From contig PHTZ01000001.1 of assembly GCA_002813285.1 (NCBI GenBank), positions 3,905,501-3,969,500 on the forward strand: a stretch of DNA of 64,000 bases. The letters are read 5' to 3'. Source of the DNA: Flavobacteriaceae bacterium MAR_2009_75. GTDB taxonomy: Bacteria; Bacteroidota; Bacteroidia; Flavobacteriales; Flavobacteriaceae. Positions 19,091-29,332 of the stretch are shown one piece after another. Under the pieces are notes generated by a model that was not told where the DNA came from, searched no databases, and saw only the letters and a program-made list of their open reading frames with translations. A program made the position numbers and the translations under genes. Position 1 is the first letter of the stretch, and every line of letters starts with the position of its first letter.

Positions 19091-22000
19091 TTAAAAGCCT
19101 AATTGCACACCTATAGTAAATCTTCGTGACTGAGGATAGTTCACCGGATCAAAACCGTTCAATTGTTGCTCTGGATCAAAACCACTATAGTCCGTTATGG
19201 TCAATAAATTTTGCCCTGCCAAATAAAATCTTGCATTTGAAACACCTCCTAATTGTTCCAGTACTTTTTGGGGAAAAGTATATCCAATTTGAAGGTTTTG
19301 CAATCTTAGGAAGGAACCATCCTCAACAAAGTAGGAAGATGCAATGTTATTATTTGAAAGACCATTAAAAACAGCCCTTGGCTGAGTGGTGCTTGGGTTT
19401 TCAGGTGTCCAAGCGTCTAAAACCCTAGTGGAAAGATTGCCGTTTTGAAAATAGCCCTCTGTGTAGAATCTTGTATCGCTAAAAATATCATTTCCAAAAA
19501 CTCCTCTAAATTGAGCTGAAAGGTCAAACCCTTTGTAGCCAAGGTTAAAATTGAATCCAAATTGAATATCCTGAGTAGCATCCCCGATAATTGTTCTGTC
19601 GTCCTCGGTAATTTCTCCATCAGGAATACCGTCAGGTCCACTAATATCCTTAAATCGTAAATCTCCTGGCGCAGTATTGGCCAGAGGTGTCGGCCCTGCA
19701 TCGATTTCGTCTTGTGACTGATAAATACCGTCCGCTTCGTAGCCGAAGAAATTAAATAAAGACTCACCCACCTGTACTCTAGTACGCGGAATATTACCGA
19801 ACAAAGCGCTACTGTTTTGATTAATAAAATCGACTCCGTTCGCCAACTTTGTTACCTCGTTGTCCAAAAAAGTGACATTAAAGCCAGCACTGTAGGTAAA
19901 ATCACCCTTTTTATCCTGGAAGTTGGCTGCTATCTCTAAACCTCGATTTTCAACTTCGCCCGCGTTGATAAATATATTATTAAAACCTGTTACCGACGGC
20001 AAGGGGAACTGTAATAACAAATCCTCAGAAGTTTTAATGAAGTAGTCCGCCGTCAAGGTAAATTTATTGAATAAGCCCAAATCGATACCGATATTGGTCT
20101 GAAATTGCTTCTCCCATTGTAAATTTGGGTTTGCAAACCTTCCTGTTGGGGCAACACCTATCAACTCTTGTTGGTTACTACCTATTATATAGCGCAAATC
20201 ATTTTGAAGTACTGAGTTTGCAGCGTTGGCATTAATACGATCGTTACCAAGAAAACCATAACTACCCCTTATTTTCAGGTTGTCCAAAACCTTACTGTTT
20301 TTTAAGGACCCTAAATTGCTTATGACCAAAGCTAAAGATCCGGAGAAGAAATTATCAAAATAATTATCTTCTGTAAAAATAGAAGAACCGTCCCGTCTAA
20401 AATTGAACGTACCTAATAGCGTGTTGTCATAATTATATAGAGCCCTACCAATATAAGATAATGTACGTTGCTCTATTCTTCTTCCGGTAGCCGGGGCCGT
20501 GGATACGGTTGAACCACTTAAGATAGGTAAGCTTGGACTTATAAAACCACCTACATTTCTAGCTTGTAATCTAGAATCTTCATCATCTTGAACATTATAG
20601 CCGACCATAAGGTCTAAGTTGTTTTTTCCAAACGATGTTTTGTAATTAAGAATATTTTCCAATAGAAAAGATGTGCTTTCCCCTCGTGTTTCGTCTATCT
20701 CTGCTCCGTTAGATAACCCTACAATATCACCGGGGATACCATCTGGTACTTGTTGATAGTAAGGAGCAAAAAAACGATTGTGAAAATTAATTACATCAGC
20801 AGAAATGCTAGTTCTAAAACTCAATCCATCTAAAATATCATATTCCGCATAGACATTTGCCAGAAAACGATTGATGGTCTCTTCGTTTTCCACCAACGTT
20901 TGTGAAGCAACAGGGTTTAGCACCTGCCTGCCGCCATCATCATCGTCAGGACCGCCAAAACCACCTATGGTATTTGGGTTTAAAATACCTACGGTCGGTG
21001 CATTAAGAATGGACCAGGCCAAGACATTTCTTCCGTTGGCACTATTTTCCTTTTTGAACTCCGAACGGGAATAGGTCATTGAGTTTCCAAATTTAAACTT
21101 GCCCTTTCGAGTATCTGTATTCAGTCTTAAATTCGTACGGCTAAAACCTGTTCCAATGATGATACCATCTTCACTGTAGTGTCCTAAAGAGGTAAAATAA
21201 CGAGTATCTTCTCCACCTCCGGTGGCACTTAACTCGTAGTTTCTTATGTTGGCGGTTTGTAAGACTGCATCTTGCCAATCAGTACTGCTATCAAAAGTTG
21301 TACCATCTAGATTAGGGATACGATTTTGACCTGAGTTATCAGATACTTGATTATACACCTGTTGGTATTCCTGAGCGTTTAGTAGGTCTAAACGATTGGT
21401 GGCCTCTTGAAAGCCAACAAATGTATTTAAACTTATTTTCGCCTTACCAGATGCCCCACGTTTCGTGGTAACGATGATAACTCCGTTCGCTGCCCTGGCT
21501 CCGTAAATGGCAGCTGCCGAGGCATCCTTTAATACGTTTATAGATTCGATATCAGAAGGGTTGATGGTGGATAATGGGTCACTTGAACCTCCGCCAGAAG
21601 TACTTATTATAGCACCATCTATTACATATAAAGGATTGCTGTTTCCAGTGATGGAACCAGTACCCCGAATCTGCACTTGGGTGCCCGCACCAGGTCTTCC
21701 CGAACTGTTTGTAACTTGCAAACCTGTAACTTGCCCTTGTATGGCATTCGTGAAATCCGCAACGGGTCTGCCTTCTATACCTTCTGCCGATACAGTACTT
21801 ATGGCCGCAGATACATTTTGGCGTCGTTGCGTTCCATAACCGATAACCACTACTTCCTCAAGTTTAGAAACATCTTCCTGTAGGGTTATATTAATGGTTG
21901 CTTGGCCACCAACTTGTTCTTCACGACTCGTAAAGCCGATATAGGAAAATACTAGGATTGCATCATCACTACTAACATTGATTTCATAGTTTCCATCAAA

Positions 22001-22174
22001 ATCGGCCTGTGTGCCATTTGTAGTTCCTTTTTCAAGCACGCTAACGCCCGGCAGGGGCAAGCCTCCAGAGTCAGTAATCGTTCCCGTAATTCGTTGGGAA
22101 TAAAGCATTGCGTTCATTCCACAAAAAAGCAGACAGAAAGCAATAGTTTTTTTTCTCATCAAAATTTTCATCAT
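19091..22174 (-). CDS. SusC/RagA-family TonB-dependent outer-membrane importer
   Basis: A 1027-residue TonB-dependent receptor of the SusC type. After the signal peptide (MLYSQ) comes a carboxypeptidase-D-like regulatory domain (TGTITDSGGLPLPGVSVLEKG), then a TonB-box-like LEEVVVIGYG, the plug with GSITGNSNPLYVIDG and AAIYGARAANGVIIVTT, and a long 22-strand barrel ending in RRFTIGVQLGF with the terminal aromatic required for barrel assembly. There is no N-terminal STN anti-sigma-interaction domain, so it is not of the signalling type. It pairs with the SusD gene downstream to import an oligosaccharide. The gene is divergent from the enzyme operon at 22513. Confidence 0.95.
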   Translation of the reverse strand: MMKILMRKKTIAFCLLFCGMNAMLYSQRITGTITDSGGLPLPGVSVLEKGTTNGTQADFDGNYEINVSSDDAILVFSYIGFTSREEQVGGQATINITLQEDVSKLEEVVVIGYGTQRRQNVSAAISTVSAEGIEGRPVADFTNAIQGQVTGLQVTNSSGRPGAGTQVQIRGTGSITGNSNPLYVIDGAIISTSGGGSSDPLSTINPSDIESINVLKDASAAAIYGARAANGVIIVTTKRGASGKAKISLNTFVGFQEATNRLDLLNAQEYQQVYNQVSDNSGQNRIPNLDGTTFDSSTDWQDAVLQTANIRNYELSATGGGEDTRYFTSLGHYSEDGIIIGTGFSRTNLRLNTDTRKGKFKFGNSMTYSRSEFKKENSANGRNVLAWSILNAPTVGILNPNTIGGFGGPDDDDGGRQVLNPVASQTLVENEETINRFLANVYAEYDILDGLSFRTSISADVINFHNRFFAPYYQQVPDGIPGDIVGLSNGAEIDETRGESTSFLLENILNYKTSFGKNNLDLMVGYNVQDDEDSRLQARNVGGFISPSLPILSGSTVSTAPATGRRIEQRTLSYIGRALYNYDNTLLGTFNFRRDGSSIFTEDNYFDNFFSGSLALVISNLGSLKNSKVLDNLKIRGSYGFLGNDRINANAANSVLQNDLRYIIGSNQQELIGVAPTGRFANPNLQWEKQFQTNIGIDLGLFNKFTLTADYFIKTSEDLLLQFPLPSVTGFNNIFINAGEVENRGLEIAANFQDKKGDFTYSAGFNVTFLDNEVTKLANGVDFINQNSSALFGNIPRTRVQVGESLFNFFGYEADGIYQSQDEIDAGPTPLANTAPGDLRFKDISGPDGIPDGEITEDDRTIIGDATQDIQFGFNFNLGYKGFDLSAQFRGVFGNDIFSDTRFYTEGYFQNGNLSTRVLDAWTPENPSTTQPRAVFNGLSNNNIASSYFVEDGSFLRLQNLQIGYTFPQKVLEQLGGVSNARFYLAGQNLLTITDYSGFDPEQQLNGFDPVNYPQSRRFTIGVQLGF

Positions 22175-22512
22175 AATTTGGTTTTAAGTTAGTTCAATTC
22201 TAGTACACATTAAAAGACAGTTGAATACAACATTATCAATTTAACTACACTAAAATTGAATTTATGTTAAAGACATCCCTTTTAATTTCCAAATTCACAT
22301 AAAATAGAAGAAATTCTTTAAGATGATTCTTTCTCGAACATAGCCTTTATAAACCTAGTTTTACATTTTGGTTCAAGACTATTTTTTAGACTTTTTTTGT
22401 TTTTAATTATCTACTTATCAACTAAGAAGTTTCAAATCCGAAGTTAAATTCCTTTAAGATATCAGTTATTGGTATTGAAAAATTAAACCAACTTTGTAAA
22501 TAATAGAAATTA
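22175..22512. other. Divergent intergenic region between susCD and the enzyme operon
   Basis: This very AT-rich 338-base gap separates two divergent operons and must hold both promoters. One candidate plus-strand promoter is listed separately. I saw no clear operator palindrome or minus-strand TAnnTTTG match. Confidence 0.6.
22469..22496 (+). promoter_or_regulatory. Candidate Bacteroidota promoter for the enzyme operon
   Basis: CAACTTTG at 22489-22496 matches the Bacteroidota -7 element TAnnTTTG at seven of the eight defined or free positions, and a -33 TTG lies at 22469-22471 with 17 bases between them. The start codon is 17 bases downstream of the -7 element, so the leader would be short. 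No experimental support is visible in sequence. Confidence 0.4.
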
Positions 22513-24429
22513 ATGAAAAAGAAAATGCAATACCGGGAATTTAAGGATAAGATACAAGGCGGATGGGTCGGTAAATGTGCGGGTGGTATTCTTGGGGCAC
22601 CGATTGAGGGTTACAAGAGGTTCAACAATATCGAGATGAGTGATAGCCTTTTTGAAAATAACTTCGCGAACGACGATTTGGATTTGCAGTTGTTATGGCT
22701 AGATATGGTATTGAAGAAAGGTGCCCAAATACGGGAAAATGATTTTAAGGAACATTGGGTAAATCATGTAGCTTTTCCTTGGAACGAATATGGCATAGCG
22801 ACAAGAAATATTCGTTTAGGCTTGGATAATCCTGATTCTGGTTCTCATAATAATGGGTATTGGAAACACAGCATGGGTTCGCCTATACGAAGTGAAATAT
22901 GGGGAATGCTTTGTGCTGGTAACCCAGAAAAAGCTGCTTTCTATGCAAAGATGGATTCCACTTTGGACCATGAAGGTTTTTCCGTAGAGGCCGAACAGTA
23001 CTTTTCAGCTTGTATGGCCGTGGCGTTCATTGAAGATGATATTTATACGATTTTGACCAAAGGATTAGGCTACATTTCACAAAATGGATTGTGTGGTAAA
23101 CTTGTTCGTTCCATACTATTCTGGAATCGAGAGTACGGAGTAGCTACAGCATCAAAAAAAATCAAAAGTGTTTATGGCGATGCAGATTTTACTTCCGCCC
23201 CAATGAATGTGGGTTTTACTGTTCTTTCATTGCTTAATTCCGATGGAAAAATAGATAACCTTACCACCGCACTTCATTATGGTCATGATAGTGATTGTAT
23301 CATCGCTACAGCTGGTGCCTTGCTGGGAGCAGTAATTGGATACAAGGCCATACCCAAAATATGGAAAGATAGGGTAGGCGACGAAATTCTCGTTAGTCCC
23401 GAGATAACCGGTATCAAATGCCCTAGTTCTGTAACTGAGCTTACACAGTTGACGTGTCAAGCGTCTACACCATTTCTTGGTTTAAATACAGATTTTGAAC
23501 TTGTTGATGCACCCAAATCCATTGAAGTAGGTGAAGTGAAACAAGAAGAGTATGCGCTCAACTCTTTGGTTAGCAAGTATCCCCAACTTGAGTCTGGCTC
23601 AAAGGGCTCCTTAATGGTAGGTATAGAAAATTTTAAAGATGCTGCTTTAACTTTAAAGGTTGAATTGATATCCGAAGTTTTTGAAGGCGAAGTTCAAGAG
23701 GTGGAGGTGCCCGCAGCGACAATTGCGTATTTTGATTTCAATCTGCTATTTCAACCTGAGGCCGAAACAAACCGACCAAGTTTTTCTTATGTCTTAAGAG
23801 TCGAAAGTGAAGAAACGAAATATTTTAAGAAGGGAATACCTAACTATGGCACATGGTTGCTTTTGGGTCCTTTTATTGAAGATGATTCAAGTTTGGTACC
23901 TATGGATGAAAAGTATCCTGACCACGGTATGAGTTCATTGCCCTCGGTCATTTATATGAATCATGATGCACAGCGACCTAAAACAGAGTTTATCAAGGAA
24001 AAAGCTATTGCAGAACTCTTACAATCTTCGGATTATGGTGATTCTCCTTTTGGATGTCAGCCCATCTTTCCAAAATCAATGGAAATAAACCTAGGCGATT
24101 ACTTTTATGGAAAAGGGGAGCGTACTTTATATCTGTACAGCCAAGTAGAAACTGAGAAGGGTCTTAAAAAATGGTTGAGTTTGGGTCATAGCAATTATTG
24201 TACGGTATGGTTGAACGAAGAAAAACTGTATCAAACTAATACGCCCAAACGCAGATGGCCGGGAACTGAAACTGTTGAGCTGAACCTGAATAAGGGTACA
24301 AATACTTTATTGTTGCGATTTGATTTTATAAACGATGACTTTTTGGTCAATATCGGCTTAAAAGAACATCAGGAAAAACATCCCCATCAATCACAATGGG
24401 ATACGGAGCTAATTTTTACTATTCATTAA
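22513..24429 (+). CDS. ADP-ribosylglycohydrolase-fold protein with C-terminal beta domains
   Basis: A 638-residue protein without a signal peptide. Residues about 8-300 have the ADP-ribosylglycohydrolase (ARH/DraG) fold: GGWVGKCAGGILGAPIEG, the first metal cluster Asp54-Asp55-Leu-Asp57, and the second cluster HDSD with Asp259 and Asp261 in YGHDSDCIIATAGALLGA. The remaining half is made of beta-rich segments ending in a jelly-roll-like region (WLSLGHSNYCTVWLNEEKLY) like those appended to glycosidases. It is the first gene of a tightly spaced run with a glycosidase and two sulfatases, so a sugar-processing function, cleaving an N- or O-glycosidic bond, is more likely than reversal of protein ADP-ribosylation. 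The product is probably cytoplasmic unless the true start lies upstream. Confidence 0.8.
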   Translation: MKKKMQYREFKDKIQGGWVGKCAGGILGAPIEGYKRFNNIEMSDSLFENNFANDDLDLQLLWLDMVLKKGAQIRENDFKEHWVNHVAFPWNEYGIATRNIRLGLDNPDSGSHNNGYWKHSMGSPIRSEIWGMLCAGNPEKAAFYAKMDSTLDHEGFSVEAEQYFSACMAVAFIEDDIYTILTKGLGYISQNGLCGKLVRSILFWNREYGVATASKKIKSVYGDADFTSAPMNVGFTVLSLLNSDGKIDNLTTALHYGHDSDCIIATAGALLGAVIGYKAIPKIWKDRVGDEILVSPEITGIKCPSSVTELTQLTCQASTPFLGLNTDFELVDAPKSIEVGEVKQEEYALNSLVSKYPQLESGSKGSLMVGIENFKDAALTLKVELISEVFEGEVQEVEVPAATIAYFDFNLLFQPEAETNRPSFSYVLRVESEETKYFKKGIPNYGTWLLLGPFIEDDSSLVPMDEKYPDHGMSSLPSVIYMNHDAQRPKTEFIKEKAIAELLQSSDYGDSPFGCQPIFPKSMEINLGDYFYGKGERTLYLYSQVETEKGLKKWLSLGHSNYCTVWLNEEKLYQTNTPKRRWPGTETVELNLNKGTNTLLLRFDFINDDFLVNIGLKEHQEKHPHQSQWDTELIFTIH

Positions 24430-24430
24430 A

Positions 24431-26011
24431 ATGGATCTATCTTATTTTTTCATAAGTGTTTTAAAAATTTATAAAAAAAGCTCTAAAGTTTTTGCTTTTA
24501 TCTTTTTGGCGGCCATAGTCTGTGGTTGCCAAACTTCGAAATCAAAAACTACTGCCATCAAAGTTGAGGTAAGTACATGGAAACCTGTTAATACGAACCT
24601 CATTGGTGCCAATGCAAACCTAATCAGTTTCGATGCCCCATGGAATAACGAAGATTTACTCGAAGTAACCAATAAGACAAAAATAAAAACGCTGAGATAT
24701 CCTGGTGGTACCATCGGTAATTATTGGGATTGGGATATTGGTGCAATCGATAGAAATGTTGCCGATAGCTTGATGATAAAATGGGTAGTTGCCAATGACC
24801 TTACAAAAAGTCCTGAGCGCTATACTCTTGAAAACTTGGCAGAATTGTACAATAAGACAGGAATTGTTCCGGTTTTTATGCTCAATATGCTGAGTAAGGA
24901 TCTAGAGCACAGTCTTAGAAATTTAAGAAAGGCAAAATCATTGGGAATTCCTATTAAATTTATTGAAATGGGCAACGAGCTTTATTTCAACATCCCTTTT
25001 CCGTTATTGAAATATCCTACTCCGGAAATTTATGGTGAAACTTGCCAACTATGGATTACGGTACTAAAGGATGAATTTCCAGAGGCCTCTTTTGCAGTTG
25101 TGGGTAGCTATATGGAGCGACATCCGCGCCAGGTAAATTGGAATCAAAGGGTACTTTCTCAATGCACCAATGCCGATGCCATTACCATTCATTTTTACTC
25201 GCCCTCAGGACTCGATGGCCGATTAGAACGAAAAAGGATAAAACCTGGCAAAGAGGGTTTAGGTAGTAAGCAAACCGCAATCAGAAAGGGACCAAAAGAT
25301 TTAAGAGAACGACAGCTATGGGAAACGGAACTTCTGCAAGACAAGAATGCCTATGCCAATATGTTTACCACGGCCCACTTGAATTTAAAAAAATTGAACA
25401 AGTTGTTCAAACCAGAGGACATGCAGCTATGGGTAACTGAATTTAATATCAGGGATGACAATTCCGTTGTGCTACATAGTTGGGCGCAAAGTTTAATTTT
25501 GGCGGAGTATTATTTTGAGTTCCTAGAAAATGATGTGACACTATCACACTTGCATAACCTTATAGGAAAGCTTTTTGGTATGATACATACCGATACTTTA
25601 AGCTATGATCATTTAAAATCACAAAATGTACAATCGGTGCCGTATAGTTTGTCGGCTGGTGGACTTACTACAAAGATATTTGGCGAGGCCATGTCGGGAA
25701 TGCAGGAAATGGCACCTTTAGATTTCAAAAACGTTCCTTCTTTGATAGACGACAGAGATCAACAATTTGATGTACTGAAAGGATATGTTTTCAAGAATGG
25801 AAAACAAAAAACTGCAATTGTAGTCAACTATGATTTTGAGAAGCATGAAATCCAGTTTAATGGTAACCCTGAGGAATACACTACCCTGTATAGCTATTCT
25901 TCAAGGCCTTCGAATCCTGTGAACGGGATAAAAAATGTTGTGTTAGATACCGTTACATTATCGAAGGAAATCGTATTGCCAAAACATTCCATATCGATAA
26001 TCCAGTTTTAA
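24431..26011 (+). CDS. Clan GH-A-like glycoside hydrolase, lipoprotein
   Basis: A 526-residue lipoprotein (long basic n-region, then a hydrophobic stretch and lipobox VCGC). The body reads as a TIM barrel of clan GH-A followed by a beta-sandwich: TLRYPGGTIGNYWDW near the first strands, Glu183 in FIEMGNELYF in the position of the acid/base (Asn-Glu pair) and Glu337 in LWVTEFN as nucleophile. The layout resembles GH51, GH79 and related families acting on arabinofuranosyl, glucuronyl or agar/carrageenan-type chains. The family cannot be fixed by eye. It starts two bases after the upstream stop and lies 11 bases before the next sulfatase, so it is part of one operon. Confidence 0.75.
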   Translation: MDLSYFFISVLKIYKKSSKVFAFIFLAAIVCGCQTSKSKTTAIKVEVSTWKPVNTNLIGANANLISFDAPWNNEDLLEVTNKTKIKTLRYPGGTIGNYWDWDIGAIDRNVADSLMIKWVVANDLTKSPERYTLENLAELYNKTGIVPVFMLNMLSKDLEHSLRNLRKAKSLGIPIKFIEMGNELYFNIPFPLLKYPTPEIYGETCQLWITVLKDEFPEASFAVVGSYMERHPRQVNWNQRVLSQCTNADAITIHFYSPSGLDGRLERKRIKPGKEGLGSKQTAIRKGPKDLRERQLWETELLQDKNAYANMFTTAHLNLKKLNKLFKPEDMQLWVTEFNIRDDNSVVLHSWAQSLILAEYYFEFLENDVTLSHLHNLIGKLFGMIHTDTLSYDHLKSQNVQSVPYSLSAGGLTTKIFGEAMSGMQEMAPLDFKNVPSLIDDRDQQFDVLKGYVFKNGKQKTAIVVNYDFEKHEIQFNGNPEEYTTLYSYSSRPSNPVNGIKNVVLDTVTLSKEIVLPKHSISIIQF

Positions 26012-26022
26012 CTTAGAATAGA

Positions 26023-27762
26023 ATGAATTTAAAAAACATACGAGTTCTAGTCTTCCCTTGCGTATTATTATTGTGCTGTGGGGCATGTAATATGCAAAAG
26101 CAATCAGCAGGTGGAGATAAAATCGAGCAAGGTAAACAAAGACCTAATATTATTTGGTTGGTAGCTGAAGACCTCGGCCCAAGATTTACTGCTTATGGTG
26201 ATAGTTTGGCTTACACACCTAATATTGATAGTTTGGCTGAAAAAGGGATTGTGTATGAAAATGCATTTACGGTTTCAGGAGTTTGTGCACCTAGCCGTTC
26301 TTCAATGATTACCGGAATGTACCCTACCAGCATTGGAACACAGCATATGAGACAAAAGGCAGGTGTGATAAATATCTCTGGTTTTCCTAAGTACAATGCC
26401 GTTCCACCAGCGGAGGTAAAAGCTTTTCCTGAACTTCTAAGAAAGAACGGATATTGGACCTCCTCCTACCGAAAATTAGATTATCAATTTGGGCAACCCT
26501 TCACAATATGGGATGAAGTTTCAGATAACCCCTCTTGGCGAAATAGGAATGATAAGGATAAAGAACGCCCCTTTTTTATCTACTATACTTTTGAAATAAC
26601 ACACGAAATCAATATTTGGCCAGATAGTACAAAAACCCGTTTCTTTGACGAATTCAAAGTCAAAAGAACTGCTTTGGCTCCTGATGTTTTAAAACGTCCA
26701 CCCTACGATGAAAGCCATAAAGTTGATAAAAGTAGGGTTGAGGTGCCTCCTTTTCTGCCCGACACGTCTATTAGTCGAGAACATATCGCTAGGCTCTACG
26801 ACAACATCAGTAGAATGGATGTGCAAATAGGTAATATCTTGAAAGATTTACGTGAAGATGGATTGTTGGAAAACACCATCATCATGTTCATGAGTGACCA
26901 TGGTGATTGCCTCCCGCGAAGTAAAAGATGGATCTATGATAGTGGAATAAAGGTACCGTTAATCGTACATTATCCCGAGAAATACCTTCCTAAGAATTTT
27001 GAACAACCCTCACGAGATAAGAACCTATATAGCTTTGTCGACCTTCCACCTACGGTTTTGGAATTGGCGAAGGTAGAAATCCCTGAATGGATTCAAGGGA
27101 AGTCTATGGTTTCTGAGCTTACCGAACAACCAAGGAATTATATTTACGCGGCACGTGATCGTATGGACAATCGATACGATATCAGAAGAGCGGTACGTGA
27201 TAAAAATTTTAAATACATTAAGAACTACAAACCAGAGGTCGCTTATTCACAGGAGATTACTTTTTTGAACCAAATGCCATTAATGGCGGAAATAAAAGAG
27301 CTTCAAAAAGATAATAAGTTAAATCAAAATCAATCGTATTGGTTAGAGGGGCCAAAACCAGATGAAGAACTCTATAATTTGAAGGAAGATCCCTTTGAGT
27401 TGAATAATTTGGCCTTAAACAAAAACTACCAAAGTGATATGTCTCGTTTGGAAAAGGCCTTGGAAAATTGGCAAAATACCTATGGTGATTTAAAAGACGT
27501 ACCTGAACTTGAGCAAGCGGAAAAAATGTGGCCTAATGGTATACAGCCAAAAACCAATAAACCACGTATCAAAGTCGAAAGCGATAGTATTTTTCTAAAG
27601 TGTGGGACTGAAGGCTCAACAATAGCGTATAGGATTCAAGATAATGGACGTTGGATTATCTACGAAAATCCAATACCAAAATCCGATATTCAAAAAATAG
27701 AGGTTAAATCAATCAGGTACGGTTATGAAGAAAGTGAAGTTACCGTCAGTACATTTGAATAA
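26023..27762 (+). CDS. SGSH-like S1 sulfatase, lipoprotein
   Basis: A 579-residue sulfatase with lipobox CCGAC (Cys22), metal Asp in WLVAEDLGPRF, the modified Cys88 in SGVCAPSRSSMITG, and FMSDHGDCLPR downstream. The usual GKWHLG is replaced by RKLDYQFG, the pattern of N-sulfoglucosamine-sulfohydrolase-like sulfatases in which KxDYxF supplies the lysine. The last about 70 residues form a chitobiase C-terminal-like beta domain (AYRIQDNGRWIIYENPI), frequent in this subgroup. It hydrolyses a sulfate ester or sulfamate on a glycan. It lies 11 bases after the glycosidase and 10 bases before the next sulfatase start. Confidence 0.88.
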   Translation: MNLKNIRVLVFPCVLLLCCGACNMQKQSAGGDKIEQGKQRPNIIWLVAEDLGPRFTAYGDSLAYTPNIDSLAEKGIVYENAFTVSGVCAPSRSSMITGMYPTSIGTQHMRQKAGVINISGFPKYNAVPPAEVKAFPELLRKNGYWTSSYRKLDYQFGQPFTIWDEVSDNPSWRNRNDKDKERPFFIYYTFEITHEINIWPDSTKTRFFDEFKVKRTALAPDVLKRPPYDESHKVDKSRVEVPPFLPDTSISREHIARLYDNISRMDVQIGNILKDLREDGLLENTIIMFMSDHGDCLPRSKRWIYDSGIKVPLIVHYPEKYLPKNFEQPSRDKNLYSFVDLPPTVLELAKVEIPEWIQGKSMVSELTEQPRNYIYAARDRMDNRYDIRRAVRDKNFKYIKNYKPEVAYSQEITFLNQMPLMAEIKELQKDNKLNQNQSYWLEGPKPDEELYNLKEDPFELNNLALNKNYQSDMSRLEKALENWQNTYGDLKDVPELEQAEKMWPNGIQPKTNKPRIKVESDSIFLKCGTEGSTIAYRIQDNGRWIIYENPIPKSDIQKIEVKSIRYGYEESEVTVSTFE

Positions 27763-27772
27763 TTATTACGTT

Positions 27773-29332
27773 ATGAAAAGTCAATATGTGCGTTTGAATA
27801 GAAATCTGGTTTATGTGAGTATCGTCTCTCTGGTTTTTTGCATTTCTTGTAAAGATATGAAGGAGAACGTAACCAATAATTATCGAACAGTTGTGAAGAG
27901 CAGACCTAATATTGTCTACATTTTAGCTGATGATATGGGCTATGGCGATATTAGTGCACTAAATCCTGAAGCTAAAGTTAGTACGCCCACTTTAGATTCA
28001 TTGGTGTCTTCGGGGATGCGTTTTTCAGATGCGCACAGTTCGTCTTCCGTTTGTACCCCAAGTCGGTACAGCATACTCACTGGCAGGTACGCATGGCGCA
28101 GTTCATTGAAAAGAGGAGTTACTTGGGGATATTCGCCTCCCCTGATTGAATCTAGCAGAACAACCGTAGCTTCCTTGTTAAAATCCAATGGCTATACAAC
28201 AGCATGCATTGGAAAATGGCATTTAGGTATGACGTGGCCTTTGAAAGAAAATCAAATGCCTCCTTGGGATAATCCTGATCTTCACCCTTCTCAATATTCA
28301 AATGAGGTAATTGATTTTTCAAAACCAATAGCGAACGGTCCCACTGCTCTTGGATTTGATTATTTCTTTGGAATTCCCGCGTCTTTAGATATGCGACCTT
28401 ATTGTTACATTGAAAACGAAACCATACTAGGGTTGCCGATGAAACCTGTCGAAAAAGAGATTTTAGCAGAACGTGACAGTTTGGTGCAGTGGAAAGCCGG
28501 TATGGCCGCATCTAACTTTAAACATAATGAGGTGCTGCCCAAACTGACCGAAAAAGCGGTAAGCTTTATCCAAGAAAACAAAAACAAACCTTTTTTTCTA
28601 TATTTTCCGCTTACTGCGCCACATAGTCCAATACTTCCTGCGGGTAAGTTTAAAGGAACAAGTAAAGCAGGTACTTACGGAGATTTTATACATATGGTCG
28701 ATGATGTTGTAAAAACCATTTCCAACACCGTACGGGCAGAAGGACTGACCGAGAACACACTTTTTATATTCACCAGTGATAATGGTACCTTTCAGCGTGC
28801 GTATATAGACCCTGATTTTAAACACGATGGAAATTTTATATACCGTGGTCAAAAGGCCGATATCTACGAAGGGGGTCATAGAATACCGTTTATTGCTAGT
28901 TGGAAAGATATTATCGCTCCAAATTCAAGTTCGGAAACTCCGATACTACTGAATGATTTAATGGCAACCCTAGCGGATTTGCTAGGGAAGGAACCCAAGG
29001 AGAGCGAAGGCGAGGATAGTAAAAGTATATTACCCCTTTTGATAGGGCAAAGTAAAAAAGTAGAGGGGCGAGATTTTTTAATACACCACTCCTCCAGAGG
29101 ATTTTTTGCTATTCGAAAAGACTCGTTAAAACTAATCGACGGCCTAGGTTCTGGTGGTTTCACCAAACCTTTTAGCTTAAAACCCGCTTCGCACAAAACG
29201 TCTTTTCAGTTGTACGATCTTACCAAAGACGTAACTGAAACTGATAATATTTTTGATGGTACTAAAAAAGAATACAAGACCTTGATTAAGACTTTGGATG
29301 AGTTCACCAAAGAAGGTAAACAGGATTTTTAG
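27773..29332 (+). CDS. Sulfatase (S1 family), lipoprotein
   Basis: A 519-residue arylsulfatase-type enzyme from the ATG at 27773; the longer in-frame start at 27725 would overlap the preceding gene by 38 bases and put 16 residues before the signal. The signal has lipobox CISC (Cys26). Metal ligands Asp53/Asp54 lie in ILADDMGYGDI, the modified Cys94 in SSVCTPSRYSILTG, GKWHLGM is intact, and FTSDNGTFQ is present. It removes sulfate from a glycan in the periplasm or at the surface. It is the last gene of the four-gene run starting at 22513. Its different active-site neighbourhood from the other sulfatases suggests that each handles a different sulfate position. Confidence 0.9.
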   Translation: MKSQYVRLNRNLVYVSIVSLVFCISCKDMKENVTNNYRTVVKSRPNIVYILADDMGYGDISALNPEAKVSTPTLDSLVSSGMRFSDAHSSSSVCTPSRYSILTGRYAWRSSLKRGVTWGYSPPLIESSRTTVASLLKSNGYTTACIGKWHLGMTWPLKENQMPPWDNPDLHPSQYSNEVIDFSKPIANGPTALGFDYFFGIPASLDMRPYCYIENETILGLPMKPVEKEILAERDSLVQWKAGMAASNFKHNEVLPKLTEKAVSFIQENKNKPFFLYFPLTAPHSPILPAGKFKGTSKAGTYGDFIHMVDDVVKTISNTVRAEGLTENTLFIFTSDNGTFQRAYIDPDFKHDGNFIYRGQKADIYEGGHRIPFIASWKDIIAPNSSSETPILLNDLMATLADLLGKEPKESEGEDSKSILPLLIGQSKKVEGRDFLIHHSSRGFFAIRKDSLKLIDGLGSGGFTKPFSLKPASHKTSFQLYDLTKDVTETDNIFDGTKKEYKTLIKTLDEFTKEGKQDF

